Origin: Salegentibacter salegens
GTDB lineage: Bacteria; Bacteroidota; Bacteroidia; Flavobacteriales; Flavobacteriaceae
Assembly: GCF_900142975.1 (NCBI RefSeq)
Contig: NZ_LT670848.1
Span: 868,001 to 932,000, forward strand
Direction of reading: 5' to 3'
Length of the DNA stretch: 64,000 bases
Made by a program: the position numbers and the translations under genes. Of this stretch, positions 42,646 to 52,003 are shown in pieces. How positions within the stretch are numbered: the first letter of the stretch is position 1; every line of letters begins with the position of its first letter. Below the pieces are notes generated by a model. The model had not been told where the DNA came from and ran no database searches. It saw only the letters and a list, made by a program, of their open reading frames with translations.

Positions 42646-43437
42646 ATGGCAGAAGCGTTAAAAGTACCAACAATGGCCGAGTATATGGCAGAAGGCAAAA
42701 AACCCGAAGTTTTGTTTTGGGTTGGTTGTGCCGGTAGTTTTGATGATAGGGCAAAGAAAATCACCAAGGCTTTTGTGAAATTATTACACGAAGCCGGAGT
42801 TGATTTTGCTGTTTTAGGAACTGAAGAAAGCTGTACGGGAGATCCGGCAAAACGCGCCGGGAACGAGTTTCTTTTTCAAATGCAGGCTGCCACCAATATT
42901 GAAGTTCTTAATGGATATGAAATAGAAAAAGTGGTCACGGCCTGCCCGCACTGCTTTAATACTATAAAAAACGAATATCCTGCTTTAGGCGGAAACTACG
43001 AAGTAATGCACCACACGCAATTTTTAAAAGCGCTTCTTAACGAAGGAAAATTAAAGGTTGAAGGTGGTAAATTTAAAGGAAAACGAATCACTTTTCACGA
43101 TCCTTGTTATTTAGGCCGTGCTAACGGAGAATATGAAGCGCCACGTGACTTACTTAGAAAACTGGAAGTAGAGCTCGTAGAAATGCGTAAATGCAAATCT
43201 AACGGACTTTGCTGCGGTGCAGGTGGCGGGCAAATGTTTAAAGAACCCGAGCCGGGAAATAAAGATGTAAATATTGAAAGAACCGAGCAAGCTATGGAAG
43301 TTAAACCTGAAGTAATTGCTGCCGGTTGCCCATTTTGTAATACGATGATGACAGATGGGGTAAAAGGAAAAAATAAAGAGGACAGCGTAGAAGTAATGGA
43401 TGTGGCAGAACTTATTGCCAATGCCCACGATTTATAG
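42646..43437 (+). CDS. CCG-domain Fe-S oxidoreductase subunit
   Basis: A 263-residue cytoplasmic protein with two CCG domains: VGCAGSFDDR and TACPHCFNTIKNEYP in the first half, and DPCYLGRANGEYEAPR, CCGAGGGQMFKE and GCPFCNTMMTDG in the second. CCG domains bind a noncubane 4Fe-4S cluster in heterodisulfide-reductase HdrB-type and GlpC/LldE-type proteins. It follows the membrane dicluster gene by 75 bases, including a weak hairpin, and completes that module. Substrate unknown. Confidence 0.83.
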   Translation: MAEALKVPTMAEYMAEGKKPEVLFWVGCAGSFDDRAKKITKAFVKLLHEAGVDFAVLGTEESCTGDPAKRAGNEFLFQMQAATNIEVLNGYEIEKVVTACPHCFNTIKNEYPALGGNYEVMHHTQFLKALLNEGKLKVEGGKFKGKRITFHDPCYLGRANGEYEAPRDLLRKLEVELVEMRKCKSNGLCCGAGGGQMFKEPEPGNKDVNIERTEQAMEVKPEVIAAGCPFCNTMMTDGVKGKNKEDSVEVMDVAELIANAHDL

Positions 43438-43569
43438 TCTATTCCCAATTAATTTTAGTAATCCTGGATTAATAAAATTAAGATTCTTACGCACTTTAGA
43501 AGCTCTTTGTCCACCTATTTTAAATCGTATTTAAAAAGAAAATACCAAACGTTAAAAGCCAAAACTATA

Positions 43570-43600
43570 TTTGAGACAAGAGCTAAATCAATTAGTTTTG
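43570..43600 (+). promoter_or_regulatory. Consensus Bacteroidota promoter before 161-residue protein and GH3 gene
   Basis: TTTG (43570-43573), a 19-base spacer and TAGTTTTG (43593-43600), the ideal -33/-7 arrangement. The TTTG is itself the end of another TATATTTG box (43566-43573). The ATG follows 24 bases later. Confidence 0.65.
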
Positions 43601-43624
43601 TAAAAATATAATTTTAGCAATAAT

Positions 43625-44110
43625 ATGTTAGTACCATTTGAAAACCTACCCGATTCTTCAAGGGTTTGGATATACCAGGCAAACCGTTCTTTTACTACTG
43701 AAGAGCTTGAAGAAATACAATCCCGTTTAGACCAGTTCGTTACACAATGGACTGCCCATGGCGCCGATTTACAAGCGGGATATCTTATTAAATATAAAAG
43801 ATTCATTATCCTGGCTTTAGACCAGGATAAAAATGCAGCTACCGGTTGCTCTATAGATGCTTCAGTACATTTTATTCAGCAATTAGAGAAAGAATTTAAT
43901 GTAGATCTTTTAGATAAAATGAATGTCTCTTACAAACAGGGAGAGTTCATCGCCTATAAAACCCTTTCAGATTTTAGAAAAATGGCCAAAGAAAAGGCGG
44001 TTTCTTCTAAAACCATTGTATTTAATAATTTAGTAAATAATAAAGCTGAATTTCTTTCAGACTGGGAAGTTCCTGCTTCTGAAAGTTGGCATAAGCGTTT
44101 TGTTAGTTAA
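43625..44110 (+). CDS. Conserved hypothetical protein of Bacteroidota
   Basis: A 161-residue soluble protein without recognised motif. FENLPDSSRVWIYQANRSFT at the N-terminus and AAATGCSIDASVHFIQQLEKEF in the middle are highly characteristic of a family widespread in Bacteroidota, which I recall labelled ABC transporter ATPase although no Walker motifs are present; that label is not supported here. ATG at 43625 follows a consensus promoter. Its stop overlaps the start of the GH3 gene (TAATG), so the two are translationally coupled. Confidence 0.75.
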   Translation: MLVPFENLPDSSRVWIYQANRSFTTEELEEIQSRLDQFVTQWTAHGADLQAGYLIKYKRFIILALDQDKNAATGCSIDASVHFIQQLEKEFNVDLLDKMNVSYKQGEFIAYKTLSDFRKMAKEKAVSSKTIVFNNLVNNKAEFLSDWEVPASESWHKRFVS

Positions 44111-47037
44111 TGAAATTCACTTTCGCTCCGAAAATCCTTGTCTTAACCTGTTTCCTTCTTGTATTCTCGAATCTTTCTGCACAAAATAATCCTTTGCTGG
44201 CAGAAGATCCTGTAGCACAAAAAGAATGGGTAGATAGTACCTATAATGCAATGAGCCTTAAAGAAAAAATAGGGCAGTTGCTTATAATTAGCGTTTCCTC
44301 ACGAAGTGGAGAAGCCTATATTGAAAAGGCGAAAAAACAAATTTCAGAAGAATATATTGGAGGCGTAATTTTTTCTAAAGGCGGGCCGCTTAGACAGGCT
44401 AAAATAACCAACGAGTTTCAGGAACTTTCAAGAACTCCACTTCTTATAGGAATGGATGCCGAATGGGGCCTTGCAATGCGACTTGATTCTACTTTTGCAC
44501 TCCCGTGGAATATGACGTTGGGTGCTATCCAGGATAATAATTTAATTGAAGAAGCCGGTGCCGCAATTTCCAGGCATACTAAAAGATTGGGCGTGCACAT
44601 TAATTTTGCACCCGTTGTAGATATTAATACCAACCCTAATAATCCCATTATTGGAAATAGAAGTTTTGGAGAGAATAAATTAAATGTTGCTGAAAAATCG
44701 CTTGCATTTATGCGTGGTATGCATCGGGAAGGAACTTTATCCAGTGCAAAACATTTTCCGGGTCATGGAGATACAGATACTGATTCGCATAAAACCTTAC
44801 CAACTATTCCATTTTCAAAAGAAAGGCTGGATAGTTTAGAACTCTATCCATATTACCCTTTAATCACTCACGGACTTACAAGCGTGATGGTTGCTCATTT
44901 AAATATTCCGGCTATTCAGGAAAACCCGGGAACTCCCTCTTCACTTTCTAAAGCGGTTATCACAGATCTTCTAAAAGAAAAAATGAATTTTGAAGGTCTT
45001 ATTTTTACCGATGCGCTTAATATGAAAGGCCTTACTAATAATGCAGAACCCGGTGATGCCGAGTTAAGAGCATTTTTAGCAGGAAATGATGTGTTATTAA
45101 TGCCCGAAAAAGTTGAAGTTGCTTCTGAAGTTTTAATTAATGCTTATAAAAACAATATTATTAGCCCCGGGAGATTGGCACATTCAGTAAAAAAGATACT
45201 TGAGGCGAAATATAAAGCAGGCCTACACCAACAGCAAAGCGTTCAGGAGAATTTTATTTTTGAAGAACTTAATTCTGTTCGGGACAAGGTTTTATTAGAA
45301 GAACTCTTTGAAAATGCGCTTACCCTAATTAAAAATAACAAAGCTGTTTTACCAGTTAAAGATATTGCCGATACCAGGATTGCTTATGTTAATTTTGGAG
45401 ATGCCGATGGTAGTACATTTTTAAATGAATTGAAAAGATACGCTCATATTGATTGGGTTTCTGCAACGCAATTAAACGATTTACAAAAGAAATTAGAAGA
45501 ATACGATCTCGTAATCCTGGGGTATCACAAATCTAATAACAGCCCCTGGGATTCTTATAAGTTTTCAGCTGGAGAATTACACTGGATCAATCAAATTTCA
45601 AAAGAAAATAACACTGTTTTAAGTCTTTTTTCGAGTCCGTATGCGTTAAGAGAACTACGCGGCCTCAATGAATTAGATGGAATTCTGGTGAATTATCAAA
45701 ATCATCCGGTAGCCCAGGAAAAAGCTGCGCAGTTAATTTTTGGTGCTATTGAAGCCAGGGGTAAACTTCCGGTAAGCATAGGAAATAATTTTCCCGAAGG
45801 CACGGGTTATCAAACCAGGAATATAGATAGACTGGCTTACGGTTTACCGGAAAGTGTGGGTTTAAATTCGTATAAATTAAGTAGAATAGATAGTATTATT
45901 ACTGAAGCTATCGATAAAAAAATGACTCCCGGGGCCCAAATTTTAATAGCCAGGAAAGGAAAAATAGTTTATAACAAAAACTTTGGTTATCATACTTACG
46001 ATAGGCAAATTCCGGTTTCAGATACTTCAGTTTACGATTTGGCTTCATTAACCAAAATCCTTGCAACTTTACCGCTAATTATGGAACAGGAAGAAGAAGG
46101 AGTTGTAAGTTTTGATTCAAAGTTGGGAGAAATGATGCCTGTTTTTCAAAATTCAAATAAAGCGAATATTAGATTACAGGATATGCTTATGCATTATGCC
46201 CGGTTAAAATCCTGGATTCCTTTTCATATAAATACTATAGACAGAAAAACAAGATTACCTTCTGAAGATTATTTCCGTAAAACTCCTTCAGCCGATTTTA
46301 ATACCCGGGTTGCCAACGAAATGTATCTTAGAAATGATATGAAGGATACGATTATTAATATTATTAAAGATAGCGATTTAGAACGGCGTTTAGATTATAA
46401 GTACAGCGACCTTCCTTTTTATATTCTTAAATATTACCTGGAAGGTTATTATGGCCAGACGCTGCATAATCTTACCCAGGATAAAATTTATAAACCTTTA
46501 GGCGCTACCCATACGGGATATTTACCAACTTCAAGATTTCCTTTAGAACAAATTGTTCCTACCGAAATTGATAAACTTTGGCGCAGGCAACTAATTCACG
46601 GGGTGGTTCACGATCAGGGTGCGGCGCTACAAGGTGGAATTGGTGGTCACGCAGGGCTTTTTAGCACTGCTAACGATGTGGCTAAAATAATGCACGTTTA
46701 CCTTAATAATGGGGTGTACGGTAGTAAAAGATATCTTAGAGAAGAGACTATTTCGAAATTCAATACCTGTTATTATTGTGAAAAAAATGTAAGACGTGGC
46801 GTTGGTTTCGACAAACCCCAACTGGGAAGCTCAGGACCAACCTGTAATTGCCTCTCTATGCAAAGTTTTGGCCATAGCGGTTTTACGGGCACCTTTGCGT
46901 GGGCAGACCCCGAAGAAGAAATTGTTTATGTATTTTTGTCTAATAGAACTTTCCCCGATTCTACCAACAGGAAGTTAATTAGGGAAGATGTAAGGTCTAG
47001 AATACAGGAAGTTATCTACGAATCTATAGATTTTTAG
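44110..47037 (+). CDS. GH3 beta-N-acetylhexosaminidase fused to class C beta-lactamase-like serine hydrolase
   Basis: A 975-residue exported protein. The signal peptide is about 1-24. The GH3 domain (about 35-360) is NagZ-like: KHFPGHGDTDTDSHKTLP, where the NagZ-type His supplies general acid, and LIFTDALNMKGL with Asp301 as nucleophile; a GH3 C-terminal part follows to about 565. The serine-hydrolase domain (about 590-960) has SLTK (Ser646, Lys649), YSDLPFY (Tyr of YxN-type) and FGHSGFTG near the end, all typical of class C beta-lactamase/penicillin-binding relatives. It probably removes GlcNAc from murein fragments and cuts a peptide or ester in the periplasm. It overlaps the preceding gene by one base. 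Confidence 0.87.
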   Translation: MKFTFAPKILVLTCFLLVFSNLSAQNNPLLAEDPVAQKEWVDSTYNAMSLKEKIGQLLIISVSSRSGEAYIEKAKKQISEEYIGGVIFSKGGPLRQAKITNEFQELSRTPLLIGMDAEWGLAMRLDSTFALPWNMTLGAIQDNNLIEEAGAAISRHTKRLGVHINFAPVVDINTNPNNPIIGNRSFGENKLNVAEKSLAFMRGMHREGTLSSAKHFPGHGDTDTDSHKTLPTIPFSKERLDSLELYPYYPLITHGLTSVMVAHLNIPAIQENPGTPSSLSKAVITDLLKEKMNFEGLIFTDALNMKGLTNNAEPGDAELRAFLAGNDVLLMPEKVEVASEVLINAYKNNIISPGRLAHSVKKILEAKYKAGLHQQQSVQENFIFEELNSVRDKVLLEELFENALTLIKNNKAVLPVKDIADTRIAYVNFGDADGSTFLNELKRYAHIDWVSATQLNDLQKKLEEYDLVILGYHKSNNSPWDSYKFSAGELHWINQISKENNTVLSLFSSPYALRELRGLNELDGILVNYQNHPVAQEKAAQLIFGAIEARGKLPVSIGNNFPEGTGYQTRNIDRLAYGLPESVGLNSYKLSRIDSIITEAIDKKMTPGAQILIARKGKIVYNKNFGYHTYDRQIPVSDTSVYDLASLTKILATLPLIMEQEEEGVVSFDSKLGEMMPVFQNSNKANIRLQDMLMHYARLKSWIPFHINTIDRKTRLPSEDYFRKTPSADFNTRVANEMYLRNDMKDTIINIIKDSDLERRLDYKYSDLPFYILKYYLEGYYGQTLHNLTQDKIYKPLGATHTGYLPTSRFPLEQIVPTEIDKLWRRQLIHGVVHDQGAALQGGIGGHAGLFSTANDVAKIMHVYLNNGVYGSKRYLREETISKFNTCYYCEKNVRRGVGFDKPQLGSSGPTCNCLSMQSFGHSGFTGTFAWADPEEEIVYVFLSNRTFPDSTNRKLIREDVRSRIQEVIYESIDF

Positions 47038-47132
47038 GATAAACAGGAGAGCGACTTCCTTGTTCTTTAGGAAGGGCAACGAAAGTTAATTTGAAAATAG
47101 AAAATTCGGCCTGTGGTCGTATTATTTAAATT

Positions 47133-47174
47133 CTCACTAAAGTGAGTAAACTACCTCGGGGCAAGCCCACGAGG
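47133..47174. repeat. REP-like palindromic module, copy B1
   Basis: Dyad CTCACT-AA-AGTGAG (47133-47146), TAAACTA, then a second dyad CCTCG-GGGC-AA-GCCC-A-CGAGG (47154-47174). It is a diverged and reordered relative of the modules at 33474 and 47202: the GAGTAAA foot and the GAGG/CCTC stem are shared. Confidence 0.55.
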
Positions 47175-47201
47175 CATAAATAGGAAACAATATTTTAATT
47201 T

Positions 47202-47240
47202 CGAGGCAAGCCTCGGAGCATTTAAATCTCGATTATCGAG
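47202..47240. repeat. REP-like palindromic element, copy B2
   Basis: A perfect dyad CGAGGC-AA-GCCTCG (47202-47215), GAGCATTTAAAT, then a perfect dyad CTCGATTATCGAG (47228-47240) and TAAA. It is nearly identical to copy A before pfkA. It ends only 13 bases before the bshA ATG, so it is in the leader or promoter of that gene. Confidence 0.62.
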
Positions 47241-47253
47241 TAAATAGAGCTTA

Positions 47254-48387
47254 ATGAAAATAGCCATTGTATGTTATCCTACCTTTGGAGGTAGTGGAGT
47301 GGTAGCCACAGAGCTAGGCCTGGCCCTTGCAAAACGCGGCCACGAGATACATTTTGTAACTTACAGTCAACCTGTACGTTTAGATCAACTTTCCAGCAAT
47401 GTGCGTTTTCACGAAGTGCATGTACCTGAATATCCACTTTTTCACTATCAGCCTTACGAGCTCGCATTAAGTAGTAAACTGGTAAATGTGGTAAAGCAAT
47501 TTGATATTGAGCTTTTGCACGTTCACTATGCAATTCCGCACGCATATGCCGGGTATATGGCGAAAAAAATGCTTGCTGAAGAAGGGATTAGCCTGCCCAT
47601 GGTAACCACACTACACGGTACCGATATTACTTTGGTTGGCAATCATCCTTTTTACAAACCGGCAGTAACTTTTAGCATAAACAATAGCGATGTAGTGACT
47701 TCGGTTTCTAAGAGTTTAAAAGAAGACACTTTAAAATTCTTTAAAATCAGGAATAAAATTGAGGTGGTGCCCAATTTTATAGATTGTAGCAAATACGATA
47801 ATAAAGCCTTTACCGATTGCCAACGTGAAATGATGGCCGAAAATAAAGAGAAAATTATTACGCATATTAGTAACTTCAGAAAAGTGAAGCGCATAGATGA
47901 TGTAATTAAGATTTTTTATGAAATTCAGAAGAAAATTGATGCGAAATTGATGATGGTTGGGGAAGGCCCTGAAAAAGAAATGGCAGAAGACCTGGTAGAT
48001 GAACTTAATATTGGAGATAAAGTAATGTTCCTGGGGCAGAGCCACGAAATAGACAAAATTCTTTGTTTTTCTGATTTATTTCTACTGCCTTCAGAAAAAG
48101 AAAGCTTCGGTCTTTCCGCCCTGGAAGCTATGGTTAATGGCGTAGCTATTATTTCTACAAATACCGGCGGACTTCCGGAAGTTAATCAAAATGGAATTTC
48201 TGGTTATTTAAGCAATGTGGGCGATGTGCAGGAAATGGCCGCGAATGCCATAAAGATCCTTGAAAATGATGAAACTCTTGAGAAATTTAAGAATAACGCC
48301 AGAAGTGTTGCTGAAAAATTTGACATTCAAAATATAATGCCGCTTTACGAAGATATTTATAAAAGAGCTTTACAAACTACCTTATAA
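47254..48387 (+). CDS. bshA: N-acetyl-alpha-D-glucosaminyl L-malate synthase BshA
   Basis: A 377-residue GT4 glycosyltransferase with the BshA N-terminus CYPTFGGSGVVATELGLALAK and the motifs HVHYAIPHAYAGYMAK, TLHGTDITLVG, NFIDCSKY, VGEGPEKE and LLPSEKESFGLSALEAMVNG with the GT4 Glu pair. It joins GlcNAc from UDP-GlcNAc to L-malate, the first step of bacillithiol synthesis. BshB and BshC are not in this window. A REP-like palindrome sits directly upstream, and a strong hairpin terminator follows. Confidence 0.93.
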   Translation: MKIAIVCYPTFGGSGVVATELGLALAKRGHEIHFVTYSQPVRLDQLSSNVRFHEVHVPEYPLFHYQPYELALSSKLVNVVKQFDIELLHVHYAIPHAYAGYMAKKMLAEEGISLPMVTTLHGTDITLVGNHPFYKPAVTFSINNSDVVTSVSKSLKEDTLKFFKIRNKIEVVPNFIDCSKYDNKAFTDCQREMMAENKEKIITHISNFRKVKRIDDVIKIFYEIQKKIDAKLMMVGEGPEKEMAEDLVDELNIGDKVMFLGQSHEIDKILCFSDLFLLPSEKESFGLSALEAMVNGVAIISTNTGGLPEVNQNGISGYLSNVGDVQEMAANAIKILENDETLEKFKNNARSVAEKFDIQNIMPLYEDIYKRALQTTL

Positions 48388-48389
48388 AA

Positions 48390-48418
48390 AAAGAGGCTGA
48401 TTCAAAATCAGCCTCTTT
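48390..48418. terminator. Bidirectional hairpin terminator after bshA
   Basis: A perfect 12-base stem AAAGAGGCTGAT / ATCAGCCTCTTT with five-base loop, preceded by an A-tract and followed by a T-run, so it can stop transcription from bshA and from the convergent barrel gene that ends 24 bases later. Confidence 0.82.
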
Positions 48419-48442
48419 CACTTTAACCTTATCTATTATTAT

Positions 48443-48943
48443 CTAGAATTGGTATCTTACTCCTAATGCGATATCTGGTGAAAAAGGATTTAAAACATCA
48501 TTATCACTAAAGAATCCAAATTCTGGTCTAAAGTCTAATGATAGCAATAGAGGAATATCAAAATTATATTCAATACCTATATCCCCGGCTAGGAAAAGAT
48601 AAGTTCCATCATCATCATAATCATTCCCTCTTTGGCCATCAACACCTAAGATTCCCGCACCTGCACCTGCGTACCAGTTAAAACCACCTTCAATGTTCCA
48701 AACCCATTGGTAAAGTCCGGTAAGTTTAAATGCATCATAATCGCTGTTATCACGCCATCCTAAGTCCAGTTCTAAACGGTTATTATTCATACCCACAGCT
48801 CTTTGGTAGGAAACTTCAGCTCCAACCCCATCACCACCACCAAATCTTAGTCCAATGGCGTTATCAGAAATTGTTTGTGCTTCAGCCTGGTTATAAAACG
48901 TAGCGCCGATTGTAAAAACGGCAAGTAAAATTAATTTCTTCAT
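48443..48943 (-). CDS. Small outer-membrane beta-barrel protein
   Basis: A 166-residue exported protein with signal peptide (about 1-22, ending AEAQ). The rest alternates polar and aromatic residues as in an eight-stranded barrel (IGLRFGGGDGVGAEVSYQRA, NRLELDLGWRDNSDY, FNWYAGAGAGILG) and ends in Phe (GVRYQF), a typical Bam signal. Family not recognised further. A TAAATTTG promoter box lies 26 bases before the ATG on the minus strand. Confidence 0.75.
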   Translation of the reverse strand: MKKLILLAVFTIGATFYNQAEAQTISDNAIGLRFGGGDGVGAEVSYQRAVGMNNNRLELDLGWRDNSDYDAFKLTGLYQWVWNIEGGFNWYAGAGAGILGVDGQRGNDYDDDGTYLFLAGDIGIEYNFDIPLLLSLDFRPEFGFFSDNDVLNPFSPDIALGVRYQF

Positions 48944-48968
48944 AGTTTAGCATTTTTAGATTTGTTGG

Positions 48969-48996
48969 CAAATTTAAATGTTAAAATCGATCCAAA
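48969..48996 (-). promoter_or_regulatory. Putative promoter of barrel gene
   Basis: On the minus strand, TTTG (48993-48996), 16-base spacer, TAAATTTG (48969-48976). The -7 box is a perfect match; the spacer resembles that before tsaD. Confidence 0.42.
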
Positions 48997-49083
48997 AACT
49001 AATGGCAAGCCAATCTATTGTTAATATTGTTTAAAGATCTGTTAAGCGCTTTAGGGGAAATTTTCTATTTTTAACCCATAATT

Positions 49084-52002
49084 ATGAAAGAAAAACTTAA
49101 CCTACTATCCCAGCAAATTGACGGCCAGTTATATGACGATAAGTTATGGCGATCAATCTTTGCAACCGATGCTTCCGTTTACCGCGAAATGCCTTTGGCA
49201 GTTTGTTATCCAAAAAGCGAAAACGATTTAAAGAAGCTTATAAAATTTGCAAAAACAAATAAAACTTCATTAATCCCAAGAACGGCGGGAACCTCGTTGG
49301 CGGGGCAGTGTGTGGGCGATGGGATCGTGGTAGATGTTTCAAAACATTTTACAAAAATCATAAAAATAGATCGGGAAGCGAAAACCGTGACCTTGCAGCC
49401 CGGGGTAATTCGTGATGACCTGAATAGGGTTTTAAATGAATTCGGCTTGTTTTTCGGTCCAAATACTTCAACTTCCAATCGATGTATGATTGGCGGAATG
49501 GTAGGAAATAATTCCAGCGGAACCACTTCTATTAAATATGGTACAACACGCGAAAAATTAGTTTCTTTAAAAACAATACTAAGCGATGCGAGCGAAGCTG
49601 AATTTAAAGATATTTCTACGGAAGAATTTCAGGAAAAATTAAAGCTCAAAAGTCTGGAAGGTGAGATTTATCGGAATATTCACAAACACCTATCTTCTGA
49701 AGAAAACAAAAAAGAGCTCATTGAAAAATATCCGCCAAAAAGTTTACATAGAAGAAATACCGGGTACGCGATAGATGAATTACTTTATGCTGAAGTTTTT
49801 TCTGAAGGATCTACTGAAGCTTTAAATTTATGCAAATTGCTCTGCGGTAGCGAAGGCACCTTAGCCTTCACCACCGAAATCACGTTGAAGCTAGACGATT
49901 TGCAACCACCAGAAGCAGCAATGATCGCAGCTCATTTTGATAGTATAGAAAGCTGTATGCAAGCTGTAGTGCCAGTGATGAGGCATTCGCTGTATACCTG
50001 CGAAATGATGGATAAGACCATCTTAGATTGTACCAAACAAAACCTAAAATATAAAGAAAACCGGTTTTTTATTGAAGGCGATCCCAAGGCAATTTTAATG
50101 CTGGAAATTAGGGCAAATACCGCTCAGGAAGTCCAGGAACAAAGTCAGCGTGTGTTAGAAACCCTAAAAGCTTCCAATTTAAGTTATGCTTTTCCGGTTT
50201 TAATGGGCGAACAAATTGAACTGGCAATGGAATTGAGAAAGGCCGGTCTCGGACTTTTGGGTAATATTATTGGTGATAAAAAAGCTGTGGCCTGTATTGA
50301 AGATACTGCGGTAGCAATTCCATATTTAGCCGATTATATTGCTGAATTTGCCGAAATTATGAAAAGCTACGGCCAGGATGCTGTCTATTACGCCCACGCC
50401 GGTGCCGGGGAAATTCATTTACGACCTATTTTGAATTTAAAGAAATCTGAAGATGTAAAGCTCTTTAGAAGTATTACCACCGATGTTGCTAAATTGGTGA
50501 AAAAATACAACGGTTCTTTAAGCGGTGAGCACGGAGATGGTAGGGTAAGGGCCGAGTTTATTGAAATGATGATCGGTCCCAAAAATTACCAGATCCTTAA
50601 AGATATTAAATTCACTTTTGATCCCGACAATATTTTTAATCCCGGCAAAATCACCGATACCGCACCAATGGATACTTCCCTTCGGTATGAAGTAGATAGA
50701 AAAGAACCCGAGATTTCTACCTTAATGGATTTTTCAGAATCTGAAGGAATTTTAAAACTTTCTGAAAAATGTAACGGTAGCGGCGATTGTAGAAAATCGG
50801 CTGAAGCCGGTGGTACCATGTGCCCAAGTTATCGCGCTACTAAAGATGAAAAAGATACCACACGTGCACGAGCCAATACTCTTCGCGAATTTTTAACCAA
50901 TTCAGATAAAAGCAATAGGTTTAACCATGAAGAAATAAAGGAAGCTTTCGATCTTTGTATTAGTTGTAAAGGTTGTAAAAGTGAATGTCCCTCTAGTGTT
51001 GACGTTGCAGCTTTAAAAGCAGAATTTCAGTATCAATATCAAAGAGAAAACGGAAAAAGTTTACGCAGTAAAGCTTTCGCCAATAACGGTAAAATGAATA
51101 GCCTGGCTTCAAAAACTCACGGGATTGCTAATTTTTTCTTTAAAAATTCGTTTACTTCCAGCATCGTTAAAAAGGTGATGGGTGTAGCACCAGAAAGGAA
51201 TTTACCTATTTTGGCAAAGCGAACCCTGGCTAATTATTATAAGCAGAATAAGAAGCGTTTTCAACTTGAAAATCCTCTCAAAACGGTATATTTCTTTAAT
51301 GATGAGTTCACGAATTTCCTCGATTCAGAAATAGGAATTGATGCGTTAGAATTATTGCATAAACTTAATTACCGAATAGAATTTATAAAGCACGAAGAAA
51401 GCGGTAGAAGTCATATTTCTAAAGGTTTCCTGGAAGAAGCAAAGATTTTTGCGAATAAAAACATAACTATTTTTAAAGATTTAATTTCTGAAGAAAGGTC
51501 TTTAATCGGGCTGGAACCATCTGCTATTTTAACTTTCCGAGATGAATATTTGCGCTTAGCCGAAAATAAAACCGATGCTGAAAACCTGGCGAAAAATTCT
51601 TTTATCATTGAAGAGTTTTTGAAAAAGGAAATCGCACTCGGTAATATAAATCCGGAACAATTTACTTCAGAAGAAAAAACTATTAAAATTCACGGGCATT
51701 GTCATCAAAAAGCACTTTCAAATACGGCCGTGACTTTTGATGTTTTAAACCTTCCGAAGAACTTTAAAGTGAGTATTATTCCTTCGGGTTGCTGTGGCAT
51801 GGCCGGCTCTTTTGGTTATGAAAAAGAACATTATGAAGTAAGTATGAATATTGGTGAACAAACTTTGTTCCCCGCAGTTAGAAAAGCGTCTAAAGAGACA
51901 GTGATTTCAGCCAATGGAACGAGTTGCCGCCACCAAATTTTTGATGGTACACAACGGGAAGCCAAACATCCTGTGAGTATTTTACGGGAAGCTTTGGTTT
52001 AA
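49084..52002 (+). CDS. FAD-binding and Fe-S-binding dehydrogenase (D-2-hydroxyacid/GlcD-GlcF-like fusion)
   Basis: A 972-residue fusion. Residues about 30-220 form a PCMH-type FAD domain (LIPRTAGTSLAGQCVGDGIVVDV, GGMVGNNSSGTTSIKYGTTREK); residues about 250-520 the FAD-oxidase C-terminal domain (HAGAGEIHLRP, SGEHGDGRVRAEF); residues about 540-640 Fe-S cluster motifs, of which CISCKGCKSECPSSVD is a clear ferredoxin-like one; and the C-terminal CCG domain (HGHCHQKALSN, IPSGCCGMAGSFGYE). It oxidises a D-2-hydroxyacid (lactate, glycolate or 2-hydroxyglutarate) and passes electrons onward. Which substrate is open. The next gene is the convergent GlxA-type regulator. Confidence 0.88.
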   Translation: MKEKLNLLSQQIDGQLYDDKLWRSIFATDASVYREMPLAVCYPKSENDLKKLIKFAKTNKTSLIPRTAGTSLAGQCVGDGIVVDVSKHFTKIIKIDREAKTVTLQPGVIRDDLNRVLNEFGLFFGPNTSTSNRCMIGGMVGNNSSGTTSIKYGTTREKLVSLKTILSDASEAEFKDISTEEFQEKLKLKSLEGEIYRNIHKHLSSEENKKELIEKYPPKSLHRRNTGYAIDELLYAEVFSEGSTEALNLCKLLCGSEGTLAFTTEITLKLDDLQPPEAAMIAAHFDSIESCMQAVVPVMRHSLYTCEMMDKTILDCTKQNLKYKENRFFIEGDPKAILMLEIRANTAQEVQEQSQRVLETLKASNLSYAFPVLMGEQIELAMELRKAGLGLLGNIIGDKKAVACIEDTAVAIPYLADYIAEFAEIMKSYGQDAVYYAHAGAGEIHLRPILNLKKSEDVKLFRSITTDVAKLVKKYNGSLSGEHGDGRVRAEFIEMMIGPKNYQILKDIKFTFDPDNIFNPGKITDTAPMDTSLRYEVDRKEPEISTLMDFSESEGILKLSEKCNGSGDCRKSAEAGGTMCPSYRATKDEKDTTRARANTLREFLTNSDKSNRFNHEEIKEAFDLCISCKGCKSECPSSVDVAALKAEFQYQYQRENGKSLRSKAFANNGKMNSLASKTHGIANFFFKNSFTSSIVKKVMGVAPERNLPILAKRTLANYYKQNKKRFQLENPLKTVYFFNDEFTNFLDSEIGIDALELLHKLNYRIEFIKHEESGRSHISKGFLEEAKIFANKNITIFKDLISEERSLIGLEPSAILTFRDEYLRLAENKTDAENLAKNSFIIEEFLKKEIALGNINPEQFTSEEKTIKIHGHCHQKALSNTAVTFDVLNLPKNFKVSIIPSGCCGMAGSFGYEKEHYEVSMNIGEQTLFPAVRKASKETVISANGTSCRHQIFDGTQREAKHPVSILREALV

Positions 52003-52003
52003 A

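Noticed and set aside
43625..44110. ABC transporter ATPase label for the 161-residue protein
   Set aside because: No Walker A, Walker B or signature motif is present; the label is a propagated annotation I recall, not something the sequence shows.
47055..47074. CTTCCT..AGGAAG hairpin after the GH3 gene as a terminator
   Set aside because: Six-base stem with an 8-base loop and no T-run; too weak to call.
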